From Ulva prolifera (lineage: Eukaryota > Chlorophyta > Ulvophyceae > Ulvales > Ulvaceae), in the NCBI GenBank assembly GCA_023078555.1, contig CM041200.1, positions 7,355,361-7,419,360 of the forward strand: 64,000 nucleotides of DNA. The letters are read 5' to 3'. The position numbers and the translations under genes are program-made. Shown here piece after piece: positions 11,279 through 22,857 of this stretch (the stretch's first letter is position 1; each line of letters opens with the position of its first letter). A model generated the notes under the pieces. It did not search any database. It had not been told where the DNA came from and worked only from the letters and a program-made list of their open reading frames with translations.

Positions 11279-14200
11279 CAAAAGAGTGAACGGGAGAAAA
11301 CAAATACTGAAACCGAATCTCATCCGAATCAACTGCAACATACACTCACACACACACGAACACTACAACCGCACTCACAACTCAGTCCGGCAGGATCGCG
11401 TCCTCCAGGCCCGCATCATATCGCAACCCTTGCTCCCGAGAGATGACAAGCCCAGACTTCCGATACATATCCGCATTGCCGCGCTGCAATGACACCGACA
11501 ACACCCGCAGCGCCCACTGGACAAACGCGCCTTTGGAGATGCGCCCACTGGCAGCGGCCACATCCCCCAACTGACCGACGAACCTCACGGCAGCCTTGCC
11601 CATGAAGCCACACGATTCGACCGCAAACGGAACAAACCGGAACGCGGCATGGTCAGGCACGTCCCGCCGGAAGCGGTCCCGCTTCCTGTCCTCCGCCCGC
11701 TCCGCCGTCGCACCCGTCTCCCGCGCCGCAGCGGCCACGTATGAGGCCGCCGGCGCATGCGTGACCACGACGTCCACGGCCGCCATCTCCAGGCGCGGCA
11801 TGACCACGACGACGTCCCCGCGGCGATTCAGCTCAACACCCGCGCCCCTCGCGAGGGCACGGTAGAGCGGCTCCAGGGCAGACTGCAGTCCGGCGTAAGA
11901 GGCGACCAGGCGCAAGGCACGAGCCAGGTTATCATGGCGCATCTGGGTCTCCTTTGCCACCTTCTTGCAGACCATGGCGTGGTCTGGTTCGGCGGCAACA
12001 CCTGCACTGCATTTGCACGGAGGGGGGGGGACGTCCGTCGGGACGCGGAATCGCAGGCGGTGCCACACCGCCAGGACAAACATGTCGTCGCCCATGGTGA
12101 GAACGCCGCCCGGCAGAGCGGAGAGGAAGGCGCCTGCAGGCCCCCCCGAAGCGCTCCTGAGCCACGCCGCTTCCCGCCTGCCGGCCGGCGTGTCGAGGTC
12201 GATGCCCTGTAGCACGAGTGAGGCCGCATGGTCCGCGACCGCGCGCCCCACCTCGCGCTGGGCCGCTAGCAGCTTGCCCGAGACGAACTCGTCCGGCAGG
12301 TCACGGGCATCCGCCTCCCACCCCAGCAGCTCATGCAGCTCGTCGAACAAGCCCTGCCAGCGCTGCAACAGACTGCCCCGGCTGTGGCCGCGGAGGGGGC
12401 GGAGCAGGTCCGGGCAGCCGGCGAGGTTGCGCTCGGCCGTGCCGGCCCCCGACAGGAAAGCCGCGTCAGCGACGCTGTCCACCAGCATCGTCAGTCCGAG
12501 CCCGCCATGCCTGACAGGGGACATCAGCCGGTAAGCAAGCCGCCGCGTCTCAGCGTCAGTGGCCGAGTTGTCAGACGCGGCAGCAGCCTCCGCAACCTCA
12601 GGCGGCAGGCACAGGATTGCGGCGGCACCGCGCCACACAGCGGCCTCCGCCCTGCGCATGTGCGGCTCGAGCACGGCATACGGCACCGTCCGCATCAGGT
12701 GCGTCATGCGCACACTCAGGGACACACGCAGCAGGAGGAACTGCGCCTGCACTGAGAGCGGGATGCGCACGAGGGTCTCGACGAGGCCCTCGACCTCGCG
12801 CGCCCGCGCGTCCAGCACCTCGGCGACGTACTCCGGGGTGCCCAGCGGCGTGCCGACAGCCTTGAAGCCCGCGTGCAGATCCCGAATGCCGAGCTCTGCG
12901 GCCACGGCGGCCGCCGCCTCGGCGTCGGCGCTGTGGACGCCGCATTTTGCCGGGTTCACCTCAAGCCCAATGCTGCGCACGCCGTCAGCTTCCACGCACA
13001 GCCGCCGGAACACGGCAGCTCCAGCCGCGAGGTCGCCCGCAATGCTGATGTCGTCCAGGTACGCCACCACAGGTGCGCCGGCGCCTGACGCGTCGACGCG
13101 CTCCAAGACAGGCTGCAGGGTCAACGCAAACAGGAGGGGGCCCAGGGGGTCACCTTGGCGGACGCCACGTTGGCAGAGGACCGGCTCGACGTCCTCCGGA
13201 GCGCCCGCGATGTGCAGCGGGGTCCCGGCGCCATACGCCCACTGCGTGAAGGGCAGCAGCGCCGGGGCACGCTCCTTCACGGCAGCGAACATGGCCGCGC
13301 GGTCGATGCAGTTGAAGGCGTTCTTCATGTCGACCGAGAACACCGAAGCGCCCTCGGCCAGAGCAGAAGACAGGCCGTGCACGACTGTCTCGGTCCCGCC
13401 CCGTGTGCCAACGCCGACCTGCAGCGGCGCCAGGCTCTCTCCGATGTCGCGGCCGTACTCGCGCAGGGCGCACACTGCCGCGAACCGGTACCAGGTCTCC
13501 CCCACCGCGATCGGCCGCGTGCCACCGTCCGGCTTCGCCAGGCCGATGAGGAGCCCGTCCAGCAGGAACGTCTCCCGTGGCAGCATGCCGGACAGCATGT
13601 GGTTGACGACCGCCAGCAGCGCGTCGGTGGCTGCGTCCGAGGATTGGCATGCTGCGCAGATCATCTCGAACGTCCAGCCGGACGGGCCGGCCGACGACCC
13701 TCGATGGTGTGCGCTCACGGCGGCCACCGCCGCCACCAGCGCCTCCCGTGTCAGGCACAGAGCGGGGACATCCGGGTTCGGCTCCAGAGGGACCGGCGGA
13801 TCTGCTGGCGGGAACAATGCGCGCAGACCGGCTTGGACCTCCGGGGACCGTGCATCTGCGGGCTTGCCATCCTGCAATCCGCGGCCAGCTTTGTGAATGG
13901 AGCGCTTGATGCGAAAGCATCTGTCGATGTGTTGCGCCCGCAGCTGATCTGCAGACATGGGAGCTTTGCGCCTCCCGGGCCAGCGGCCGGGCGGCGTGTC
14001 CTCCCACATCTCCACGGGCAGCCCGAGGGCGTAGTCGCGGCACCGCCCTGCCGCCGCTTTCCCAGAGCGCCGCCCCCTGCTGTACGCTAGCAGGCGCATG
14101 GGCAGGCGCATGAGCTCCTCGAAAGCGGCAACAACCTCCTCTCGCGCGCTGTCGCCGCGCGCATGCGTGCACGCGTCGGCCACCAGCTCCCACACCCTTG

Positions 14201-15005
14201 TGCACGACTCGGCCCACCCCAGCCGGGCGGCTGGGGGGACATGCTGCGGCAGGCGCAGCCGTGGGGCCGCGTTGGCCCGCTGCACTGGCGGGGCAGATGC
14301 AGCCGCACGGAGCCCGGCCTGTCTGCGGGGGCCCGCCCGCTGCGACTGGCTACCTGCTCCCCGTCCCTTGCCTTTCTTCTTACCTCCCCGCCGGGCACGT
14401 TGCTGCTTGGCGTTGCCGCCCGTGCCCCCACTGGCCTCCGCAGGGGGGGGTGCGCCGGCGGCTGCTGCGGCTTGGCGATGTGGCCGGCGGGTAGCAGACT
14501 GCTTGGCTGCTGCGCCTGCGAGGCCAGGAGGCGGGGGAAGAGGCGGGGAAGGGGTGTCGGCGGAGGCGGGCGGGGGTGGATGGTGGCACTGTGCAGTGCC
14601 GTGAGCCCTGTCGTGCTGGTCGTTGCTGGTGGCTGGCGGCTGCTGAGGGGCAGCCGTGGCGAGCTGAGTCTCACCAGGCACCACATTCAGCGCCGATTTT
14701 ACCTGTTTGCTTGTATCTGCAGAGAGATGAGCCTCGGTAGCTGTCCCGCTGGCAGGTGCTGCGCGCCGGCGCTTGGGCTGTGGAGACCCGCGCGGTGACT
14801 CGCGCTGCACGACTGCGAGCTGTCCATTGTTGCAGTTAACAACTTCATTAGTATCTAGGATGCTACGTTGGTCTGTAATCAATAGGCTAGGTCGCACGGG
14901 CGACTGCGAAGCGTGCTGGCGGTTCAGGTCGCTCAGCTTTGCCTTTGACGGCTCCTTCCGCTTCGGCTTGCCCATGGGACCCTAGCATTGCAGATATGGC
15001 CTAAC
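11279..15005 (-). mobile_element. Full-length non-LTR retrotransposon (LINE)
   Basis: The element reads on the minus strand. An 8-bp candidate target duplication AAGTATTA flanks it (11271-11278 and 15006-15013). It holds one uninterrupted ORF (14975-11382), about 30 nt of 5' leader and about 100 nt of 3' tail. The tail sequence (reading cggttgtagtgttcg ... ctcccgttcactctttt) recurs at 41065-41159 and about 61164-61226, which marks it as the mobile 3' end. No LTRs are present. It lies between duplicated block 1 and a kinase fragment. Confidence 0.8.
11382..14975 (-). CDS. LINE ORF: reverse transcriptase with zinc-knuckle and restriction-like endonuclease region
   Basis: An intact 1197-aa ORF. 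Residues 1-250 are low-complexity and basic, including a Lys/Gly-rich patch near 197-206, and suit RNA or DNA binding. The reverse transcriptase core spans about 410-790: FSVDMKNAFN with Asp549, GVRQGDPLGPLLF at 604-616, and the YLDD box with Asp641/Asp642. After a long connecting region, a CxC...H...C cluster (Cys987, Cys989, His999, Cys1003) is followed by RHD (1013-1015) and an R-x-D...D pattern (Asp1054, Asp1068). This resembles the C-terminal endonuclease of R2-type LINEs, which nicks target DNA to prime reverse transcription. No APE-type endonuclease or RNase H is seen. The absence of stops or frameshifts suggests recent activity. Gene-level family assignment beyond this class is not possible by eye. 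Confidence 0.88.
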   Translation of the reverse strand: MGKPKRKEPSKAKLSDLNRQHASQSPVRPSLLITDQRSILDTNEVVNCNNGQLAVVQRESPRGSPQPKRRRAAPASGTATEAHLSADTSKQVKSALNVVPGETQLATAAPQQPPATSNDQHDRAHGTAQCHHPPPPASADTPSPPLPPPPGLAGAAAKQSATRRPHRQAAAAAGAPPPAEASGGTGGNAKQQRARRGGKKKGKGRGAGSQSQRAGPRRQAGLRAAASAPPVQRANAAPRLRLPQHVPPAARLGWAESCTRVWELVADACTHARGDSAREEVVAAFEELMRLPMRLLAYSRGRRSGKAAAGRCRDYALGLPVEMWEDTPPGRWPGRRKAPMSADQLRAQHIDRCFRIKRSIHKAGRGLQDGKPADARSPEVQAGLRALFPPADPPVPLEPNPDVPALCLTREALVAAVAAVSAHHRGSSAGPSGWTFEMICAACQSSDAATDALLAVVNHMLSGMLPRETFLLDGLLIGLAKPDGGTRPIAVGETWYRFAAVCALREYGRDIGESLAPLQVGVGTRGGTETVVHGLSSALAEGASVFSVDMKNAFNCIDRAAMFAAVKERAPALLPFTQWAYGAGTPLHIAGAPEDVEPVLCQRGVRQGDPLGPLLFALTLQPVLERVDASGAGAPVVAYLDDISIAGDLAAGAAVFRRLCVEADGVRSIGLEVNPAKCGVHSADAEAAAAVAAELGIRDLHAGFKAVGTPLGTPEYVAEVLDARAREVEGLVETLVRIPLSVQAQFLLLRVSLSVRMTHLMRTVPYAVLEPHMRRAEAAVWRGAAAILCLPPEVAEAAAASDNSATDAETRRLAYRLMSPVRHGGLGLTMLVDSVADAAFLSGAGTAERNLAGCPDLLRPLRGHSRGSLLQRWQGLFDELHELLGWEADARDLPDEFVSGKLLAAQREVGRAVADHAASLVLQGIDLDTPAGRREAAWLRSASGGPAGAFLSALPGGVLTMGDDMFVLAVWHRLRFRVPTDVPPPPCKCSAGVAAEPDHAMVCKKVAKETQMRHDNLARALRLVASYAGLQSALEPLYRALARGAGVELNRRGDVVVVMPRLEMAAVDVVVTHAPAASYVAAAARETGATAERAEDRKRDRFRRDVPDHAAFRFVPFAVESCGFMGKAAVRFVGQLGDVAAASGRISKGAFVQWALRVLSVSLQRGNADMYRKSGLVISREQGLRYDAGLEDAILPD

Positions 15006-15224
15006 AAGTATTATCAAATGCCAAGCGCCGAGCCTCCGGGGGCTCGACTGCCATGCCGTGGACGAGGTCAACCGACACGACCAGCAACAGACCCAGCAAC
15101 AGACCCAACACAGTGTACGTCCCTCGCCGTTGAGCTTCTGACCGGAGCGCCTGCGTTTGACCTAGTCGACTATGGCCGCAGCACGGTGTGCCAGCTGCCT
15201 CCTCTCCATCAAATGCACAACTGC

Positions 15225-15440
15225 CACTACCAGCACTGAGTTGTCCTTATGCATGCCCTATCCGAGCATCACGGTGAGGCAGCCATATACTGTCCTTACA
15301 ATCACCTTAAGGCCAACATAGTCCTTACAGTGGGGACCAGGCCGGCACAAGGATCTTAAGGACTCTCGGTTGTGTCCCTATGGTAAGGACTAAATCGGGC
15401 TTGGCTTTGGTCGTATGGAGCTGGTGTGTAAGGACACGGT
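15225..15440 (+). repeat. CACTA left terminal and subterminal repeats
   Basis: A 25-bp terminal inverted repeat is followed by several GTCCTTA or TAAGGAC copies (near 15243, 15291, 15321, 15384, 15430). They are inferred binding sites for an element-encoded protein. Confidence 0.8.
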
Positions 15441-16661
15441 AATGATCAACCCGGGACAGGCTGCGCATCTGACTGCTAGGCCAACACAAGGATACAAATT
15501 GCCGTAGGATTCCAGCCGTGTTAACCGCATGAAACTACAAGTTGACCGTAAACGTTAATGATTGGTGTTATCGTATTGGTGAGTACAGCATGTGGTGGTG
15601 TTTGCTCAGCGTCCTGTGAAGCATTGACTCGATGATAATATCCATGCCTTCTGTTTTCAAGTTCTCCCGTGTGATAGAATTTGGCTGTGGTCAGACACAA
15701 TGCTATGCCGATTTCCAGCTGCAATGCCAAGAAGCTATGCACACATGTGCGGAGCTGCAATAGGCACTTTTGCGCTTCCACTGCCTTGATTTGCTCACAA
15801 GAGACACTGTGTAATTGCTTTATTCTATGAGGACTGCAAAAAGCTGATTCATTTTGTTGGTAGAATGCTAACAGTCCAACAGGGGCATGACAGCATTTCC
15901 TCGATGTACCTGGTCTACTGGACTTCGTACAGAAAGTAACGTCGGCATGAGCAATAATGAAATACGTATATTACAGTGCGATCTGCGCTTTGTTGTACAG
16001 AGGGATGATGCATTTATTACGTCCTGGCAAACCGAGTCCGCAGGGACCACTCGAACTCAGCTTCGCGAAACGGAATTCAGGCTCGGCAATGTACACACTG
16101 CGCGGATCTCAATCCAATGGCTACATCACTGCAGATCGAGTCGTCAAACCCGCGTACCTAGTGGTGTGTTTCCGCGTGAGGTGTCCTTGCCATACCCGAA
16201 CGCCTCCTACAGTACGAGTACTGCTCATCGATCACATAATGATTCAGCTGTGGTCTTATAAAATTCACCAAGCAAGGTCGAGTTCATGGACCTGCCTACT
16301 TTCACTTACAAAAGTAGGTGTGACAATTCGCTGCTGTTTTCTGATCGCTGCGTGAACATGGCCGCAACGTGGCTTCAGTTGCGGCATGCGTGAGCGCAGA
16401 CATTTTTTTTTCCCTGACGAACGTCTTTCAATGAAGCTATCCATAACATGTACGATACAGGTGCCCTTCTTTATTGTAATAGGACACTACAGCGTGCTCG
16501 TTTACACTTGTTCACGAGTCCTTGCACACTGACAGCCTGGGTACGAGACTATAACGGGGCTACCTGCTGTGTCGTAGTTGTACCCCTTATTCATGCCCCA
16601 AGGGAGTCTTTTTTGGCGTGAACCTAAAGGTGACGTGTGTCTCGATGTGTGTACATGTGGG

Positions 16662-16694
16662 GTGCGCGTCTACAGCTATGCTGTAGACGCGCAC
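16662..16694. promoter_or_regulatory. Perfect 15-bp inverted repeat upstream of the transposase
   Basis: Arms gtgcgcgtctacagc (16662-16676) and its exact complement (16680-16694) are separated by tat. It lies 28 bp before a TATA box. It could be an operator or a hairpin. Confidence 0.65.
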
Positions 16695-16721
16695 ACGCCG
16701 GCCTTTGTCTGCGGGAGGTAG

Positions 16722-16731
16722 TATATATATA
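16722..16731 (+). promoter_or_regulatory. TATA box of the CACTA transposase gene
   Basis: The run tatatatata stands in GC-rich surroundings 244 bp before the chosen ATG, directly after the palindrome. It is a likely core promoter. Confidence 0.6.
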
Positions 16732-16974
16732 CAACTGGGTGGACATACTCAGTCAACTTCAACAACGCACACCCTCTTTACACTTGCAGTGAGCGACGAC
16801 GTTGTACATGTGGCAGACAAGCCTCGCGAGTATGGCATCGGGACGACGTTTGAGACCTCCACATCGGAAGCAAGCTAAGATGACAGTTGTTAGGACATGA
16901 GCGTTCGCAGCAAGTAGGTTGAGCCATGACTGACGATTGTGAGGAGGAGTACTCCGGGCACTGCATAGTCTTCC

Positions 16975-19900
16975 ATGGAGCGAGAGGCTGCAGTGACAGC
17001 TGCGCTGGGGTTGCCTGCTTTCGATGCAAGGGAACTTCAGGGTACTTGGAAACTTGTGTGCAAGTTTTGTGAAGAGACAAGAGCGAATTGCGCCCCTGGT
17101 ACATCGAACCGGGTCAACAGAGGAATTGTCGCAAGCACCAAGGCAGCGAAGCGTCATCTAGCTTCTTGCCATCGCACCAGTGGCAATCCGGAACGGAATT
17201 GTTCCCACGACGATCAAGCACTTTCAGGACAGCAGCATAGAAGAGGACCAGCCCCTCCAAATTCTGTAGGTTGTGCGGTTGTGGTTGATAGCCAAGCCCA
17301 CGTTGCGATTGGGTCCGAACCCGGGGGCGTGCTACTTCAAGTTGACCAAAATGCATATGCCAGAGAGCCATCAGGCGGTAACGGCTCAAGCGCCCCGACA
17401 ACAGGTTCGTCTGCGCATGCCCAATCTAACAGTGTCGCAGCTTCAGACAGTGCCGGGCCTGCTCCAAAATCTCCAGCCTCGCAATCGATTGACAGTATCG
17501 CAGCTACCGTCGATTCCCAACCAAGCTATGCTTATTCTACTAGCGAGGATGAACGAGTTAGAGATGATGCTGGCAAGGCAGACGAAGGTTCAATTGATGG
17601 ACCCATTGCTAGTGATGGTGAGGGGGCGTTCTGTTCCGGAGTTCCACAGTACGGGCTGGAGTCCGACACTGAATCCCAAGGCGATTACAGCGATGACAGT
17701 GACAGCCGCCTCGGGCCTCTGCCAAGAATGCCGCGCAAGCAGTCAGGCGCGTGGCTCAGGTCAAGACGGCTAGAACCTCTTGCCACCAACCACGAGAGGT
17801 CCGTGCTACAAGCCGCCTACAATCAGGTCGAGATTAAGAAGCATGGAGCCAGCAACACTGTTCTAGAGATGATCGCGGAAGACAATTACCGTCTGCTATC
17901 TGGTTTCAAGGGAGAACATAAACCACATGAGATTCTCTTGCCCCACTCCATGCACATGGTGAAACAAGTGCTAGGCACAGAGGACGCGGCCAAGTATGAA
18001 TTCGGGTGGTGCAGCGAGTGCGCCATGCGCTTTGAAGTTGATCCCGACAAGGCCACCAAGACCAGGGAGCAGTTGCTGCAAGAGACTTGTCCACGATGCG
18101 GCTATCACAAGTATGAGGTATGTCCTCTGATCTTATTAATAAGAACATCTTGTTTACATTGTTGACATGATTATGAGTGTATCCACCAGAGTCACATCTT
18201 TATGTGCCTTGTGTTGATGTGCCTTGTACATTATCCTATTATGGTGTCCCGCGGCGAATTCGAATTTCATCCTATGTGCATATGCAACAGCTTCGCATTT
18301 TTGCTCCCATACATAATTTGTTTTCTATTGGTCCAGGCTGCGTCAGCAAGAACCGTAAAGTTCAACCGAAGAGGATGGGATTTCACAATGGAGGCCGTAA
18401 TTAAGTGGTTTCACGAGGACGAAGCTTTTCGTGAGGCAGTGCTTGCGGCCCATCCTTTGGACTTCACTGATGCCGATGGCGTGGCCGGGTCCCTGTACCT
18501 CAATATGCTCAACGAGGATTGCAAAAATGTTCTCTCGAAGCGTACCGATGCTTTTGGTGCAGGAATTTATGGCATGGGTGTGATCATGTTCGAACCTATG
18601 CCACACTGTGGGTGTCAAACCGCGTGGGGCACAATGATGCAGTACTTCAATGCGTTGGCACCGATTGCTAGTTGCATGCCCTCAATCCATATCTCTACCA
18701 TGTACTCGACATGTGGTCGAACCACGTATCGTCTTAACACCACTGAGTACCGGTAATGCTAGCGTTGCCTCACCTATTCTACGCATGTGCAGGAGCTGAT
18801 GGTGGCAACATCTTCAAGCTAAGAATTGGCAGTACTACCATTGTCGGCGTGAGACGCTACGATCTACATGTCGCAAAAAATGCCAGCTGCCTATCATGGC
18901 AGCCTCTCATCATTCTGGAAGGTCCTACGGAGCCGTCTCAATTGGAAGACATTTTGAAGCCAACTGTGGACTTCTTTGTCAACCACGACCCAGGTACATC
19001 CTCTTATCGAGGATGCCCCAATATCCAATATCTTATACACACAGTTTTCAGTCGGTAGTAGCTGAGTGACCAATGTGTTGAAAAGGGGGTCAATTGACTT
19101 CGTGGATCCTGCCATGCGCAGGTCGGGAGGGCACAGAACCGTTTGAATTCACAATTTTCCCAGGAGGAAGGGAGATGCGCATACAACACTGGCCTGTGCT
19201 TGCTTTCGTGGAAGGAGACCTAATGATGATGTATAAACTCATGTTGACGCTGCCACACAGTGCAGTTGAGGCTTGCCCACGTTGCGCTCTTCAGGGGAAG
19301 TCCATCAAGAATGCCATGAGGTGAGGTTCAGCGGTGACGTGGCCGTGCAAACTTGTATGCCACCTGTGCAGATCCTGGCTATACACTAGTTGCCACACCA
19401 ACCAGTGCACCTCAAGAGTGCATTTTTGGAGGATCCTAGGCACACAGTGATGTGACATGTGCTTGTAGGTTTCCGTACGAGACGAATGTACCTCGAAAAA
19501 TGCCCGCCACTAAAGATGCAAAGCGGATCCCGGACATTCACAAGAGGGACCACGTAGCTCGTCAGCTGGGTGTCCCCGCTGGGTACGCAGGGGAGGATCC
19601 GCCGGTCTCACGCTCACAACTACCACCATGCCATGCAGAGTCTTTGCGGAACGGTGCCCGTCTCACCGATGATGAAGCTGATTGGGACGACACCGAAGAG
19701 TTAAAGTACACTGCGTACGAGATGCATGAACGCGCGCAAAGTGTGCAAGATCAGTGGGACAAGTCCCTGAGGAATTTGTCGCCGCCTCTGCACCAACAAG
19801 ATCCTGAAGCTCGCAAAAAGTCTTGGAAGAAGCTCAAGAGTGATGCAGAAAAGGTTCAAACGGAGACTGGCCTACGTGGGATGCCAGGGTATAGCAGGCT

Positions 19901-21770
19901 CAGTTACTTCAGGTGCGTGCGTGAATCACTGGAAGCCATGAGTGTCGGAAGACACCCATCATGATCAAGGACACGCGTACGTCTTGTAGGTATGAACATT
20001 TTTTCCACTTTGCGTTGGCGCATCTACTGTTGTACGGCATCGTCCGGGATTTCTGGAATGTGTGGCTTCGCCCAGAAGACCCAAAACCAAAGGCTGATGG
20101 ATCCAAACCAAAACGAAGAAAGAAACATCGACTCCACGGAAACAAGTACGTTCTTCCTAAGTACATCCGGGAGGTCATCAAGAGACGGGCAGCCAAGATG
20201 CACTGGACAGCACAAATGAAGAAGCGCAGCGCTGATGTACTCGGGTATGATGACAACACCGTTTCTCTAGGGCGTGCATAGTGACGAATCACCACCGGTG
20301 TCACCCTAGTGCGTCTATTTGACTTGGATTTTGCGCTGCAGGAGTAGGTCTACTTGGACAATGGAGGAGTACATGACCTTCGTAGAAACGTGCTCGCCAT
20401 TCCTCCTATTCGAGCTTCCCTGGAAGGATGAAGATTCTGCGGTGAAAGAAATGTTTGAACTTCAGTGGGGCAGCCTTCGCCGGGCGGTAATGTTTTGCCT
20501 ACGCCAGCAGCATACAGAGCACCATACTCTCAAGCGTCTGGCCCAAGCCCGAGAGGACTTTGAGACATACGCCTGTGCTGCCCAGCAGGTGTGGTGTTGC
20601 CGTTGTCCGTGAAGAGAGAGAGATTTGTTCCTCATGTATACATATACATGAGATGTACTGGCCGATGCACTGCAGGCTTTTCATGGCTTGGTGTTGACGA
20701 CCGCCAAACTACATCATTCAGTGGTGCATGTCATCGACCAGCTCTGTTGTCAAGGTCCCGGATCTCTGTACACCGAGTATTGGATTGAACGCATGATCTG
20801 GTATCTGAAGTTGCACTTGAAAGATCGAGTCAAGGATAATGGTGAAGTTACGTTTGTGAACGACCATTTGCTCATGGTCTCTGCTCAGTCATGCCGGTGC
20901 ATGTACCCAGAACACTGTTTGACAATTGAGGAGAGGCGTGAGAAGCCATCTGCCGTGGCCTTCCCCGAGTATGATGTCTCTTCTGAAGACGTCTTGTTAT
21001 TAGGCCCCTCGAACAAAAGAGGCCTGACCGAAGAGCAGGAGCTATGTGTCATTCAACAGCTTCCAGGGTTACTTAGAGTGGAAGGCGAATCTCGCAAATG
21101 GTACAGAGACCGCGGGTGGCCTGCGATTCATGACTTCGTTATGCATCGGATGCACAAGAAGAACAGATTCATGCTTGATAAGTATATGCAGGCCTCGCTT
21201 CCGTCGATGGATGTGGTCACTTGCAATGATGATTGCAGGCATGTAGTCACGGACAACAGATGGGTGTTTGTGGGGTACACGTATGATGATAATACCGAAT
21301 GCCCTTGTGTAGCTCAGGTGCAAGCGTTTGTCCGTGTGCGGACCAGTAACGGGGCTTCCAAAGCGTTTGATCCCCGAGGGTGTGTCCACAGAGAAGAGGT
21401 GGACCAATACATTGTCCCGTCCGACATTCCGGGGAAGTCTATCCCCGCCCAGCCTCTTCGTATGGCAATTTGCAAGCTATGGGCAGCTGATATCCTAGAT
21501 TGCGATGCCATTGGCAGCCCCGATCGTCAGCCTGGTAGCGTCCCAGACTTACTGAAGGTGCATCACATGGGTGACACCGAAGCCAACCAACTACCGCCAT
21601 CTGCGCGGCGCCGGAGTGGTACAAGATGCTACTTTGGATTGAATCTAGTTAATTTATCTGAAGTGTGGAGCCAGCTGGTTCCGTCTCAAACTTTTCAAAA
21701 TGATCTAGCCAGAGGTGGAACTCGAGAAAGTCAAGTCTTCATGACTTGTTCAAAGTTATCAGGAAAGTAA
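16975..21770 (+). CDS. CACTA transposase (tnp2/TNPD-like), eight exons
   Basis: Exons 16975-18117, 18337-18577, 18793-18993, 19122-19320, 19469-19912, 19990-20244, 20342-20588 and 20676-21770 all join in phase and give 1274 aa. An N-terminal BED-like zinc finger (Cys29, Cys32, His61, His66) is followed by an acidic low-complexity region. A CxxC...CxxC zinc ribbon sits at Cys346/349/372/375. Exons 3-4 carry WQPLIILEGPTEPSQLEDIL and a HWPVLAFVEGDLMM...CPRCAL segment typical of the Transposase_21 (tnp2) family. Exons 6-8 carry YEHFFHFALAHLLLYGIVRDFW and LHHSVVHVIDQL...GPGSLYTEYWIERM, which resemble the downstream domain of these transposases. The protein should bind and cut element ends in the nucleus. 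The start is the first ATG of the long exon. Catalytic acidic residues were not assigned with certainty. Confidence 0.9.
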
Positions 21771-21883
21771 TAACCACAGTTTGTAATTTAGAGTTTCTAT
21801 TCGTACTGATCTCGGCTGTATGGGCCATTGCTTACGTCGCCACATGGTGTACTATGCTTTTGCACATGCGCATTCAAACATCG

Positions 21884-22636
21884 GCAGTGGATGGATGGAT
21901 CCTCGATCTGTCTTTTGCAGAAACGAGTCACGTTGAAATGTGCATGGGAATTGGGGTTGCCTGTGTGCGGTGCACCATGGTGGCCCCGCAGTTTGAAGCG
22001 GCCTACCGGTCATCCAAGCTGAGAGCCACAGGCCAGCTACACCTGTGACATGAACTTTCAGGTGCACCCCAGCTGACCTCAATTCCCACACTATTCGTGA
22101 GTTGGTATCAAGCTGTGATGGGCCTAAGGACCAGCTGGCACCCATGCACGCCACTGCATACTGTGATAGTCTCGACTTGGGCTGGAATTGCCACAAAATG
22201 CACGTAGCTGTCGGAGTTTATATCTGAGCAGTGGATGGATGGATCCTCGATCTGTCTTTTGCAGAAATGAGTCACGTTGAAATGTGCATGGGAATTGGGG
22301 TTGCCTGTGTGCGGTGCACCATGGTGGCCCCGCAGTTTGAAGCGGCCTACCGGTCATCCAAGCTGAGAGCCACAGGCCAGCTACACCTGTGACATGAACT
22401 TTCAGGTGCACCCCAGCTGACCTCAATTCCCACACTATTCGTGAGTTGGTATCAAGCTGTGATGGGCCTAAGGACCAGCTGGCACCCATGCACGCCACTG
22501 CATACTGTGATAGTCTCGACTTGGGCTGGAATTGCCACAAAATGCACGTAGCTGTCGGAGTTTATATCTGAGCAGTGGATGGATGGATCCTCGATCTGTC
22601 TTTTGCAGAAACGAGTCACGTTGAAATGTGCATGGG
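21884..22636 (+). repeat. 344-bp tandem duplication inside the CACTA element
   Basis: Units 21884-22227 and 22228-22571 are nearly identical (one difference noted: aaacgagtc against aaatgagtc). A partial third unit runs 22572-22636 and then diverges. It lies between the two CACTA genes. The units begin gcagtggatggatgg. Confidence 0.92.
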
Positions 22637-22857
22637 TCCCGCCTGATACGTTGGGCCTGCCTTTATGCAAGGATCGGGGGGATGTTACATGCATATGGAC
22701 AGCTTCGCATGCATGCTGCCACATGAATGCACCTCAACAACGAGCTCCAGGTCTACTCAATTCAAATGCACAGACCTCAATATAGCCAAACTCATACACG
22801 CTCGCCTCTCTGTGTCCGAGTATTGTCATACTGTAACCTTACCTATCACAACATACC

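Noticed and set aside
11598-14800. Long plus-strand frames opposite the LINE ORF (for example 12559-13896)
   Set aside because: They are antisense shadows of very GC-rich coding sequence. The minus frame carries the RT motifs.
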